From Erwinia_E haradaeae_F (lineage in GTDB: Bacteria; Pseudomonadota; Gammaproteobacteria; Enterobacterales; Enterobacteriaceae), in assembly GCF_900698855.1 (NCBI RefSeq), contig NZ_LR217698.1:1-64000 (forward strand): a DNA stretch of 64,000 nt, written 5' to 3'. The position numbers and the translations under genes are program-made. Of this stretch, positions 48,189-57,673 are shown piece by piece. The number at the start of each line of letters is the position of its first letter. Within the stretch, counting starts at the first letter, position 1. The notes beneath the pieces are model-generated. The model made no database searches. It worked only from the letters and a program-made list of their open reading frames with translations, and was not told the origin of the DNA.

Positions 48189-49525
48189 ATATATTTAGTT
48201 TACTATTAACTGCAGCTGGTTCAGTGTTTTTTTTATTTTTTTTAGTTATGAGAGCACGTATGCATGCTTTTGTAGCATTAATACTTGTATCGTTTTTTGC
48301 AGGGGTGCTGTCTGGCATGCCGTTAGAACAGATTGGAAATACTATGCAAAAAGGTATGAGTGGTACTCTTGGTTTTCTTTCTATTGTTGTAGCCTTAGGC
48401 GCTATTTTTGGAAAAATATTATATGAATGTGGTGTGGTTAATCAAATTGCATTGTATATATTAAAGAGATTTGGTGCACGTCACTCACCTTATGCTATGG
48501 GTTGTGCTGGGTTAATTTGCGCTCTTCCGTTATTTTTTGAAGTTGCGGTGGTATTATTAATTAGTATTGCATTTGCAGTAGCAAACCGTACTGGTGAAAA
48601 TTTGGTTAAGTTAGTGATTCCTTTGTTTGCTGGAGTTGCTGCTGCTGCTGCCTTTTTGGTTCCGGGTCCTGCTCCAATGTTGTTAGCATCACAGATGCAT
48701 GTAGATTTGAGTTGGATGTTATTATTAGGTTTGTGTGCAGCAATTCCAGGCATGTTAATTGCAGGCCCTGTATTTGGTCATTATATTAGTCATCGTGTTA
48801 AGTTTATTCAGTTAGATCTAGATAACCAATCTCAGATAGATGTTAGAAGACTTCCTTCATTTGGCTGGAGTATAGCATTACTTTTATTTCCTCTTATTCT
48901 AGTGGCTATTAAAACTTTTGGTTTATATTGGGTTCCTTCTGGTACTAATCTGTATGCGTGGTTTCAGCTCATTGGTCATCCATTTGCAGCTATTTTACTT
49001 TCTTGTTTAGTAGCCATTTACGGATTAGCTCCTTATCAAGGGATCAAAAAAGAAGAGATCATGCAGATTTGCACCACAGCACTACAACCTGCTGGTGTGA
49101 TTCTTTTAGTAATTGGGGCTGGTGGTGTATTTAAGCAGATATTGATAGATTCTGGTGTTGGTCCAGAACTCGGTAATTTATTAACTGGTATTGGGTTACC
49201 AGTGTCAATATCATGCTTTTTATTAGCTGGTGCAGTGCGAATTATTCAAGGTTCTGCAACAGTTGCGTGTCTCACTGCAGTTGGTCTGCTTATGCCAGTA
49301 ATTGAATTATTGCATTATTCTGGTGCACAAATGGCGGCTTTGGCTATTTGTATAGCCGGTGGCTCGATTGTATGTAGTCATGTAAATGATGCCGGTTTTT
49401 GGTTATTTTCTCGTTTTACTGGTGCCACTGAAGGAGAAACATTAATCACATGGACTATCATGGAAACTATCTTAGGACTCGTTGGGTCGATGGTTGGTAT
49501 GATTGCTTTTTCGTTGTTTTCATAA
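48185..49525 (+). CDS. gntU: Gluconate permease GntU (GntP family)
   Basis: Inner-membrane gluconate-proton symporter with about 12-14 membrane spans. The 446 residues equal E. coli GntU, with near identity across LPLFFEVAVVLLIS, VIPLFAGVAAAAAFLVPGPAPMLLASQM, GAGGVFKQILIDSG, AVRIIQGSATVACLTAVGLLMP and SHVNDAGFWLFSRFTGATEGET. This places it with GntU rather than GntT, IdnT or DsdX. Gluconate entering here becomes 6-phosphogluconate via GntK and can supply pentose phosphates with RpiA. Confidence 0.94.
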   Translation: MNIFSLLLTAAGSVFFLFFLVMRARMHAFVALILVSFFAGVLSGMPLEQIGNTMQKGMSGTLGFLSIVVALGAIFGKILYECGVVNQIALYILKRFGARHSPYAMGCAGLICALPLFFEVAVVLLISIAFAVANRTGENLVKLVIPLFAGVAAAAAFLVPGPAPMLLASQMHVDLSWMLLLGLCAAIPGMLIAGPVFGHYISHRVKFIQLDLDNQSQIDVRRLPSFGWSIALLLFPLILVAIKTFGLYWVPSGTNLYAWFQLIGHPFAAILLSCLVAIYGLAPYQGIKKEEIMQICTTALQPAGVILLVIGAGGVFKQILIDSGVGPELGNLLTGIGLPVSISCFLLAGAVRIIQGSATVACLTAVGLLMPVIELLHYSGAQMAALAICIAGGSIVCSHVNDAGFWLFSRFTGATEGETLITWTIMETILGLVGSMVGMIAFSLFS

Positions 49526-50459
49526 AGGAGTTGGACAGTAAAAATATTGATGTATTTTAGAGAAGGACTTCTTGGTATTCGTTGTGAGTATTAGTTTAGA
49601 ATTAATTTGAAGGTATTAGTATTCAATATTTATTTTTAAAAAATAATCTTAATCTAGGCGAAAAGGCATTAGATTGCAATTATCTGCTTATTTTAATAGA
49701 TTATAATATTTTACAATGATCAATAATGAGTTCCAAGAGAAGCCAGTGTTCTTAAATATTTAATCATATGAATGAGATTGTATATCTAAGATCGATATAT
49801 AACTTTAATTATCTTAATTATTTTTTAATATTGAATGAACAATGGTTTTTATTTTTACTATTTTGTCTTATTGTGACGTGTATATATTTAGATATACATA
49901 CTAGATATGCAGATGGTGTACTAGTCTAATATATTTATTAAAAGTTTGTTAGAATTAATAATAGTAATTTTATGTATAAAATAACACAGGCTTCATATTT
50001 TTGGCATCTATTTCATAGACTAGACCAACTAATGAATTAACTTAGTATATTATGATATAGGTTATAGGATAGATTAATAGATTTATTTTTAATACATCGT
50101 TATTACAGATAATAATTATCAAATGAATTTAATATAGATCAAATTGTTTTTACAAAATATACATCTTGTTTACTACATCTAAGATAGTATCACTAAATTA
50201 GTGTAGAATAGATAGCTAAAATTAATAATAAATTGTTATTACTGATAATTAATACAGTATCGATATATGAAATATAAGTAACTTTTATATTGACTAATTA
50301 TATTAGTATTGTGCATTTTATTGGCATCATGTAAAAATAATTAGGATATCATTGTTTCATAAAAATCTCCTTCTTTTAGTGAATTTTATCAATTGTGTAA
50401 GCATTAATAGAATTAGTTAGAACAGATGGATATCTATAATATAATTATTTGATTTTTTA
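49526..50459. other. Gene-free region between convergent gntU and rsxG
   Basis: In E. coli rsxE and nth follow rsxG at this position; no rsxE motif is recognisable on either strand. AT-rich with no gene. Confidence 0.5.
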
Positions 50460-51089
50460 CTATTTTGGCTCGGGACATCTGGGAAGTGAATTTAGTTGGG
50501 GTGGTAAGGTTTTAATGTAAATAGCTGTTTTTTTGACTGAATTTACGACTGCGCGCGGGGTAATTGTAGCTCCAGTGAATTGATCAAAATCACCTCCGTC
50601 TTTTTTTATTGCAAACCGATTGTTTTTATGATCAAAGACTGTTTTACCATTGAAGCTGGTAATCCAATTAGAAAGACGTAATTCAATTTTATCACCTAGT
50701 CCTGGTGTTTCATGATGTTCTATCACACGAGTTCCGTATATAACGCCCTCAAAATTAGCTCCTATAATCATTTTAATATTGCCTGAGTAACCGTTTGGAG
50801 CGGTGGTTTCAATTGCTACAGCAACAGGTATTGAATTCATGCGCGCTATATATAAACGGTGTGATTCGTTATTCCCTAACGCGGGGTTGGATACAAAATA
50901 ACAGGCGTTTTGTAAATGATTATTGTATAATCCAGGGGGAATAACTTGATCTAGAAGGTGTTGTTTTTTTAGAATTGTTTGATTCTGAATAATAGGATAA
51001 GTTAATTCATGAATTATGGTTGTAAACCCTGTAGTGATTGCAGCAAAAATTGCTAATGTGAGGCCGTTTTTTCTTATAGTATTTATCAT
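50460..51089 (-). CDS. rsxG: Ion-translocating oxidoreductase complex subunit G
   Basis: Membrane-anchored flavoprotein subunit of the Rsx/Rnf complex, which in E. coli keeps the SoxR sensor reduced. It has 209 residues from the ATG at 51089 (MINTIRKNGLTLAIF; E. coli 206), 4 bases after the rsxD stop; the frame is open further upstream. One N-terminal membrane helix is followed by the FMN-binding domain, with the flavin-accepting threonine in GGDFDQFTGATITPRAVV. HHETPGLGDKIE is conserved. Confidence 0.96.
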   Translation of the reverse strand: MINTIRKNGLTLAIFAAITTGFTTIIHELTYPIIQNQTILKKQHLLDQVIPPGLYNNHLQNACYFVSNPALGNNESHRLYIARMNSIPVAVAIETTAPNGYSGNIKMIIGANFEGVIYGTRVIEHHETPGLGDKIELRLSNWITSFNGKTVFDHKNNRFAIKKDGGDFDQFTGATITPRAVVNSVKKTAIYIKTLPPQLNSLPRCPEPK

Positions 51090-51093
51090 GATT

Positions 51094-52161
51094 TTATTTT
51101 TTTCGAGAGTGACCGAAAGCGCGAGGTTTTGTGTAATAATCAAGTAAAGGTACGCAAATATTTGCTAATAATACTGCAAAGGCTACACCATCTGGATACC
51201 CTCCATAACTTCGAATTAGCCATGTGATCAAGCCAATTAATATAGCGTAGATCAAGCGACCATAATTAGTAGTAGAAGCAGTCACTGGATCCGTGGCAAT
51301 GAAGAATGCACCTAACATTGTGGCGCCAGAAAAGAGGTGTGTAATTGGTGGCAGTAAAATTTCTGGGTCATAAAAGTATCCTAGTTCAGAAAAAAGGGTT
51401 AGTGATCCAATAAATCCCGCTGGAATTTGCCAGTAGATTATGCGTGTTATTAATAAGAAAAGGCCTCCGCATAAAAAAGCAGCATTTATCCATCCATATT
51501 CTAAATTAACTGTCATTCTTTTTTTATTAATCGACTGTGTTAAAAGTTGTTCTTGGATATGCTCAGAATGGAGATTGGTTTTAAAGTTGTCTAATGGTGT
51601 CGCTTGACTAAAACCATCAATATTTAACTGAAATTTTGGTGTGATAATTGGGATATCAATAGTGTCAAGATCAAAAATTATATCTAGACTTTTAGTCAAA
51701 CTGGCTGTGATATGATTGGGACTCTTAAAGGGTAGCCAGTTGGTCATTTGTACAGGAAATGAAATCAATAGTATGACATAACCAACCATAGCAGGATTAA
51801 ATGGATTCTGGCCAAGACCTCCATAAAGGTGTTTAGCAATGACTATAGCGCATAGAGTACCAATGGTTATGACCCACCATGGGGCTAAAGGGGGGATGCT
51901 CACACCAAGTAGTAAAGCGGTCAGGAGCGCTGAATTGTCTTTTAATGTCTCCATAATTGGATATTGACGCAGGTAAAGAACAACCGTTTCTGCTATAGTG
52001 GCAATAATACTGGCAATCAATATTTGTATAAGGTTACCCCAACCGAAGAAGTAGTATTGTGTAATGATTCCAGGCAGTGCAGCAAGTAGAACAAATAGCA
52101 TTATTCGGCTAGTTTTGTTCTGGTTACGCGTATAAGGGGGACTAACAATACGAAAAGCCAT
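51094..52161 (-). CDS. rsxD: Ion-translocating oxidoreductase complex subunit D
   Basis: Polytopic membrane flavoprotein of the Rsx/Rnf complex. The protein has 355 residues (E. coli 352). It starts MAFRIVSPPYTRN, has GGLGQNPFNPAMVGYV, and carries the FMN-accepting threonine in FIATDPVTAST. The C-terminal YPDGVAFAVLLANICVPLLDYYTKPRAFGH is intact. A central loop (residues about 185-220) differs most from E. coli. It is 412 bases from rsxC, whereas these genes abut in E. coli. Confidence 0.96.
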   Translation of the reverse strand: MAFRIVSPPYTRNQNKTSRIMLFVLLAALPGIITQYYFFGWGNLIQILIASIIATIAETVVLYLRQYPIMETLKDNSALLTALLLGVSIPPLAPWWVITIGTLCAIVIAKHLYGGLGQNPFNPAMVGYVILLISFPVQMTNWLPFKSPNHITASLTKSLDIIFDLDTIDIPIITPKFQLNIDGFSQATPLDNFKTNLHSEHIQEQLLTQSINKKRMTVNLEYGWINAAFLCGGLFLLITRIIYWQIPAGFIGSLTLFSELGYFYDPEILLPPITHLFSGATMLGAFFIATDPVTASTTNYGRLIYAILIGLITWLIRSYGGYPDGVAFAVLLANICVPLLDYYTKPRAFGHSRKK

Positions 52162-52573
52162 GTAATTTATTGTCCTAGAGGATATTTAATTTAAGTATTG
52201 TTTAAGTATTCTAGATATGGATAGTTCGTTTGATTTATTCATTTGTAGAAAAATTGATGATTCTATATTGATATCTTTCTAGTTGTATTAGTGTTTAAAT
52301 TGTTTTTTATTTTTGATAATTTTAGACATTATATCTTAGTTTTTTTGTTTTGGGTCTGTAATATTGGGTCTATAATATGTTGATTATTTGGGTTCTCGAT
52401 CATGGGGATAGCAGATGGATTGCTCAAAGGTAAAAGATCTAATAAATTTGTATGTAATGATTTGATTTTAGTCTATATTTATATTTTATAAAATAAATTT
52501 TCTCGAATGATCTGCAGTGTATCAAGATCTCTTGGATAAAGAGACATTAATCAATTTTTGTATCATAAACCAC
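52162..52573. other. Intergenic region between rsxC and rsxD
   Basis: These genes abut in E. coli. The missing 3' repeat part of rsxC probably corresponds to this AT-rich stretch, but no alanine-rich repeat coding is recognisable. Confidence 0.4.
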
Positions 52574-54013
52574 CTAACATAGATTTTTTTTATTTTTTAT
52601 ATTTTCCTTTTCTATTCGTTCTATTCGGGATATAAAACGGATTTTAGCAAGTGCAGCACGTTGTTTTTCTGATTCCATGGTGCCAATAGCTTCTTTTTCC
52701 TGACGGAAGTATCGTACTAATGGAATTTTGCTAGGACATACATAAGAACAAGCACCACATTCAATACAGTCGTTAATATGATATTGACGGGCTTTCTCAT
52801 GTTCTTTCCCTTTACTAAACCAGTACAGTTGCTGCGGTAATAATAAAGCGGGGCAAGCATCAGCACAAATTCCACAACGAATGCAGTTTTTTTCTATTTT
52901 ATCTTTACCAATTTCGTTAGTAGAAGGAGTAAAAATACAATTTATTGTCTTAACTAGTGGAATGTTATCAATAGGTATAGTAAATCCCATGAGTGGGCCG
53001 CCTATGATTATTATTTGTTTATTTTCAGGGGTAAAACCAGTATGTTTTAGTAGATGGTTAATTGGTGTTCCAAGTCGTGCCCAGATATTCCCTGGGTTTC
53101 TCAGAGAGTTTCCACTAAGAGTTACAACGCGTTCTGTTAGAGGCTCTCCGTTTATTATGGCTCTTTTTATTGCAAACACAGTGCTAACATTTTGTACTAA
53201 TACACCAATATCAGAGGTGTGATTTGTGTGAGAAACTTCTTTTCCGGTTAGAATTTTTGTAATTTGTTTTGCTCCTCCTGATGGGTATTTAGTTGGTATA
53301 ACGCAGACATGTAGATTGGTACTGTTATTTATTGCGGTTTTCAGGGAGGTAATAGATTTTAATTTATTATCTTCTATTCCTATCAGGACCCTTTTAGCAA
53401 GTAAAATCCATGCTAATATACGAATACCTTCTACAATTTCATGTGCATGTTCCTGTATTAAACGGTCATCAGAAGTAATATATGGTTCACATTCGGCAGC
53501 GTTAATGATTAATGTATGAACTTTTTTGATATTATCTCGTAGTTTTCTATCCGTTGGAAAACCAGCTCCTCCTAGTCCAGCTATGCCTGATTCATGTAGG
53601 CGTGTTATTATTTCTTCTCTCTTAAATTTTTGATAGTTATTAAGTGAATGCATAGCACACCAGCGATCTTGACCATCTGATTCTATAAATATACACATTT
53701 CTGATCGAGGAGAGGGAAATGCTGTCGTATGTGTTTGTATTTTAATAATAGTTCCAGAGGTTGGAGCATGTACTGGTAGAGCTTGAGAATGGCCGATTGT
53801 CAGAGGTTGGCCACGTAATACTGTATCTCCAGGTCGAACGCTAAGCTCACCTTCAGGGCCGCGATGTTGTCTTAGTGGTACAATAAATTCTTTTGGTAGT
53901 GGTATTTGGCGGAGAGGTATATTGCTAGATTTTTCTTTCATTGCTGGTGGATGAATTCCTCCTGGAAAATCCCATATTTTATTTTTTTTAATTTTTTTAA
54001 ACATATTCCACAT
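52574..54013 (-). CDS. rsxC: Ion-translocating oxidoreductase complex subunit C, without the repeat tail
   Basis: Peripheral NADH- and Fe-S-containing subunit of the Rsx/Rnf complex. The protein has 479 residues, against 740 in E. coli. The nucleotide-binding GLGGAGFPT and INAAECEPYI, the SLBB region and both ferredoxin clusters (CIRCGICADACP and CIECGACSYVCP) are intact. The alanine-rich repeat tail of E. coli RsxC is missing; the protein ends in a lysine-rich helix (IEKENIKNKKNLC). ATG at 54013 gives the same N-terminal length as E. coli; ATG at 54004 is also possible. Confidence 0.95.
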   Translation of the reverse strand: MWNMFKKIKKNKIWDFPGGIHPPAMKEKSSNIPLRQIPLPKEFIVPLRQHRGPEGELSVRPGDTVLRGQPLTIGHSQALPVHAPTSGTIIKIQTHTTAFPSPRSEMCIFIESDGQDRWCAMHSLNNYQKFKREEIITRLHESGIAGLGGAGFPTDRKLRDNIKKVHTLIINAAECEPYITSDDRLIQEHAHEIVEGIRILAWILLAKRVLIGIEDNKLKSITSLKTAINNSTNLHVCVIPTKYPSGGAKQITKILTGKEVSHTNHTSDIGVLVQNVSTVFAIKRAIINGEPLTERVVTLSGNSLRNPGNIWARLGTPINHLLKHTGFTPENKQIIIIGGPLMGFTIPIDNIPLVKTINCIFTPSTNEIGKDKIEKNCIRCGICADACPALLLPQQLYWFSKGKEHEKARQYHINDCIECGACSYVCPSKIPLVRYFRQEKEAIGTMESEKQRAALAKIRFISRIERIEKENIKNKKNLC

Positions 54014-54053
54014 TGTTTATACCAAAGTAATTTTTTTAAGTAGAAAGGGGGTT

Positions 54054-54581
54054 TTATTGCCAATAATGAGGTTTGGTTATGCGCGGGTGAATTTCAATAC
54101 ACTGGGTCGGACAATGAGATATACATTTTTGACAGCCGGTGCAGATATCGCTAAAGACTGTGTGTATAACTCTCTTAGACCCAATGATGGCATCTACTGG
54201 GCAGACATGAATACATTTAGTACATCCAATACAGTTATTCTCATTAATCCATGCAACGCTATTTTGGTATTTTTTTGTGTTGCTATTAGATAGAGGTTGT
54301 GGCTCAATATTAAGCATATCTGCTATTTTCAGCATAGTCTCAGTACCACCTGGTACACATTTATTAATATTTGCATTATTAACACTAATAGCATTGGCAT
54401 AAGGGAGACAACCGGGATAACCACATTGCCCACATTGACTTTGTGGTAGTAAATTGTCAATTTGATCGATAATTGGGTCTTTTTTTACTATAAAATACCT
54501 GGATGCGTAACCGAGTAGAGCACCACATATTAAGCTCAATGCGCTCAGCGCTCCTATTGCTATACACAGTGTATATATCAT
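54054..54581 (-). CDS. rsxB: Ion-translocating oxidoreductase complex subunit B
   Basis: Ferredoxin-like membrane-anchored subunit with 175 residues (E. coli 192), shortened at the C-terminus. An N-terminal hydrophobic anchor (about 1-24) is followed by the 4Fe-4S domain CGQCGYPGC and then two 4Fe-4S motifs, CIGCTKCIHVCP and CTGCQKCISHCP. Its ATG overlaps the rsxA stop (ATGA), so translation is coupled. Confidence 0.96.
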   Translation of the reverse strand: MIYTLCIAIGALSALSLICGALLGYASRYFIVKKDPIIDQIDNLLPQSQCGQCGYPGCLPYANAISVNNANINKCVPGGTETMLKIADMLNIEPQPLSNSNTKKYQNSVAWINENNCIGCTKCIHVCPVDAIIGSKRVIHTVFSDICTGCQKCISHCPTQCIEIHPRITKPHYWQ

Positions 54582-55159
54582 GACTTGACAAGACCGGTAA
54601 AGCCCATAAATGACACTGCCATCAAGCCAGCAGTGATAAGGATAATAGATGATCCCTTAAATGGCTCTGGAACGTCTGCACATACTAAGTGTTCTCTCAT
54701 TCCAGCAAATAAGACTATAATTAATAAGAAGCTGATAGATCCACTGAATCCGTAGATAGCAGATTCTATAAAATTATAGCGGAGATTCATGCTTAATAAT
54801 GGCACACCCAGCACAGAACAATTAGTTGTAATAAGCGGAAGAAAAATACCTAGAACTCGATAGAGATTGGGGCTAGTTTTATGAACCATAAGTTCAGTAA
54901 ATTGAACAACGCTAGCAATAAGAAGAATATATGTTATTGTACGTAAGTAGTGTAGATGAAGTGGTGTCAAAATAAGATAATTAACTATCCAAGATAACAT
55001 TGAAGAGAGCGTAATAACAAATGTTGTCGCTAGTCCCATTCCAATCGCGGCTTCTAATTTTTTAGAAACCCCCATGAAGGGGCAAAGGCCAAGAAATTTT
55101 ACTAATACAAAATTATTCATTAAAACTGTACTACTAAAAATTAGTAAGTATTTAGTCAT
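54578..55159 (-). CDS. rsxA: Ion-translocating oxidoreductase complex subunit A
   Basis: Integral membrane subunit with about six spans. The 193 residues from the ATG at 55159 equal E. coli (MTKYLLIFSSTVL); AAGGTG at good spacing fixes this start over the upstream open frame. NNFVLVKFLGLCPFMGVSKKLE, FLPLITTNCSVLGVP and the FAGMREHL region are intact. RsxA is normally paired in the membrane with its paralogue RsxE, which is not encoded at the usual place here. Confidence 0.97.
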   Translation of the reverse strand: MTKYLLIFSSTVLMNNFVLVKFLGLCPFMGVSKKLEAAIGMGLATTFVITLSSMLSWIVNYLILTPLHLHYLRTITYILLIASVVQFTELMVHKTSPNLYRVLGIFLPLITTNCSVLGVPLLSMNLRYNFIESAIYGFSGSISFLLIIVLFAGMREHLVCADVPEPFKGSSIILITAGLMAVSFMGFTGLVKS

Positions 55160-56725
55160 ATATACACCTTGATATAGCACAATATTATGCTATCTATATT
55201 ATAGATATAGGGTATGTCCTTTTTATAATTAAGTGGTTTCATATTCTTAAAATTAGAATAGTAATAGGTTGCTGAATTTAGTTGTGATTAAAAATTAATA
55301 TTTTATGTATTATTGTACTTAATGGGAAGAATTATAAATATTTTTATGGATGAGAGTTATTTTGCATCAAATTGCATAGATGTGATGATTATAGATATTA
55401 TAGGATGGTATATTACACTATCTTGGTTCTATTTATGTTATTAAGTGATTCTATTTATGTAGACTTGTTCTAACAGACAACTTGGTAATATTCTTTATAT
55501 TATTATTTGATAATAGTCATTGCATATTGCAATAGATTGTTATAGACAGATGTGGTACATAGAGATTTATATCAGGTTAAGTCAGTTTTTTTAAACTATA
55601 ACCTTAGTTATGAATTTTTAGAAGCAAAAACTAATAATACCTCTGATTTCTATATTTATATTATTAACTTGTTAGTTAAAATTGTTCGTTATTGATTTGA
55701 TATATAAATCACAATATTTATCTATAAGTAATATTTTTATTTTAAAATCTAATTTTCTTCCGATATATAAAAAATCTAATTTTTATATAAAAATATGTTT
55801 TTATTATAGTATAGATTATGAGTGATTGATAGAATCAAGTCATTTTGTTTGTATAGTATTGGATTATTATTGATAGAGACCAAGGTTCAGGATATAATAA
55901 GAAGCGTTGTGCTTTAATACTAACTACATTGATCTTTTCTAAAAATGATCAGTTTTAAACTATGATTCCTTGAGCTTCTTTTTCGGAATCTAAAGGAGTA
56001 TTTATGTTTATTTTTATATTTTTTATCTTGGAGTAATAGAAATTAAAGCGGTAATAAGTGGGCAGGACTTATTTAGGATGTTCACTTTGGAGATTATAAT
56101 TTTATTGAGATAATATTCCTTTATTAAAGCGTTTGTCTCGTTTTTTTAAATCCTGTTCGTAGATTTTTTGAGAACACGATATAGATGGCAATGACAATTA
56201 AATTGTTTTACAAAGATAGAATGCTGGTATTTTTAATGTTATTAAATAAGTAGGTATATTATATTAATCGTTAAGATGAAAATGAGATTCATTAGGCTTT
56301 TTTTGTATCAGAGTTTTGTTTTTGTTGGGTTACTTCATGTTTTTTTATTTATAATCGTTAATTAATGTATCAACTCTGCTAAATGTTGTATATCTATATC
56401 TTAACCTCTTAAGTTTGTTTTTAAAGAAAGAATTGTATTGTTCAGTTCATCTATATTATATCTAATTACAGTATATACTCTGAATTTTTTTATACATGGT
56501 TTATATTATTGATGAAAGAGAATGAATTATATTCTAATTATCTTGACAAGATACATAGGCAATTGCATTTTTATCGTGTAACTGCCATATTCGTAGTATA
56601 AATGAATTAGTTATGAATATTAACAATATTATTTTACTGTATTTGAATGTGGTTGTATTCATATTTTGCCTTGATCACTATGATATAACAATTTTGGATC
56701 AATTAAATGATACCTGGAGAGGTAA
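55160..56725. other. Gene-free region between divergent rsxA and prmB
   Basis: About 1.6 kb, AT-rich. Small hairpins occur (ATTGCA-TAT-TGCAAT near 55519) but no gene or tRNA. Promoters for rsxA and prmB must lie here. Confidence 0.5.
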
Positions 56726-57673
56726 GTGGAAAAAATTATTTTTAATGAGGCTATTCAAGAGCTTAAGACTATTCATGATTTGTTGCGTTGGTCAGTAAGT
56801 TGTTTTTCGGAAGCTAATCTCTGGTATGGTCACGGAACAGATAATGCCTGGGACGAAGCTGTGCAGCTGGTGTTACCTATTCTTTTTTTGCCGATAGATA
56901 GTAATGTGGATATGTCTAATGGACGTCTTACTTATAGCGAAAGGCAGCGGGTTGTTAAACTTGTAGAGCGTCGAGTCAATGAACGTATTCCGATTTCTTA
57001 TCTTACTAATAAGTCTTGGTTTTGTGGTCAAGAATTTTATGTTGATAAACGCGTAGTCATACCACGATCCCCTATTGCGGAGTTGATTAGTCAAAAGTTT
57101 TCTGGTCTTGTTTCTTGTCAACCTAAAAAGATTCTTGATATGTGTACAGGTAGTGGTTGTATAGCCATTTCTTGTTCTTTAGTTTTTCCTGATGCCGAGG
57201 TTGATGCTGTAGATATTTCAGAGGATGCGTTAATTGTTGCTAAAAAAAATATTTTCAAATATGGTTTGAAACAACATGTTACGACAATATTATCGGATCT
57301 TTTTTCTGAGGTGTCTCATAAAAATTATGATTTAATCATAACAAATCCACCGTATGTTAGTAGGAATGATGTTCAGTGTTTACCGGATGAATATCTTCAT
57401 GAACCTACACTGGGTTTAATTGCTGGAGATAATGCTTTAATATTAGTTCTTCGTATTTTAAGTGACGTAAAAGATTATTTGGCGCATGATGGAGTTTTTA
57501 TTTGCGAAGTTGGTGGTAGTATGTCCGATTTAATTATATTGTTTCCAGATATACCGTGTACATGGATAGATTTTGACCAGGGTGGCGGCGGTGTCTTTAG
57601 GATGACTAGGGAGCAAATTATTAATTTGATCAATTTATACCCAATATTACAAGATGAATCATTTTTAGTATGA
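56726..57673 (+). CDS. prmB: 50S ribosomal protein L3 glutamine methyltransferase PrmB
   Basis: SAM-dependent methyltransferase of the HemK/PrmC family acting on a glutamine of L3 during 50S assembly. The protein has 315 residues (E. coli 310). The N-terminal helical domain (EAIQELKTIHDLLRWSVSCFSEANLWYGHGT) is followed by LDMCTGSGCIAI (SAM site) and the catalytic TNPPYVS. The start is GTG at 56726, supported by GGAGAGG at 56717-56723 and exact N-terminal homology. The N-terminal homology separates it from PrmC. Confidence 0.96.
   Translation: MEKIIFNEAIQELKTIHDLLRWSVSCFSEANLWYGHGTDNAWDEAVQLVLPILFLPIDSNVDMSNGRLTYSERQRVVKLVERRVNERIPISYLTNKSWFCGQEFYVDKRVVIPRSPIAELISQKFSGLVSCQPKKILDMCTGSGCIAISCSLVFPDAEVDAVDISEDALIVAKKNIFKYGLKQHVTTILSDLFSEVSHKNYDLIITNPPYVSRNDVQCLPDEYLHEPTLGLIAGDNALILVLRILSDVKDYLAHDGVFICEVGGSMSDLIILFPDIPCTWIDFDQGGGGVFRMTREQIINLINLYPILQDESFLV

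Noticed and set aside
56613..56798. 61-codon plus-strand frame running into prmB
   Set aside because: It overlaps the conserved prmB N-terminus, consists mostly of hydrophobic residues expected from AT-rich codons, and has no ribosome binding site.
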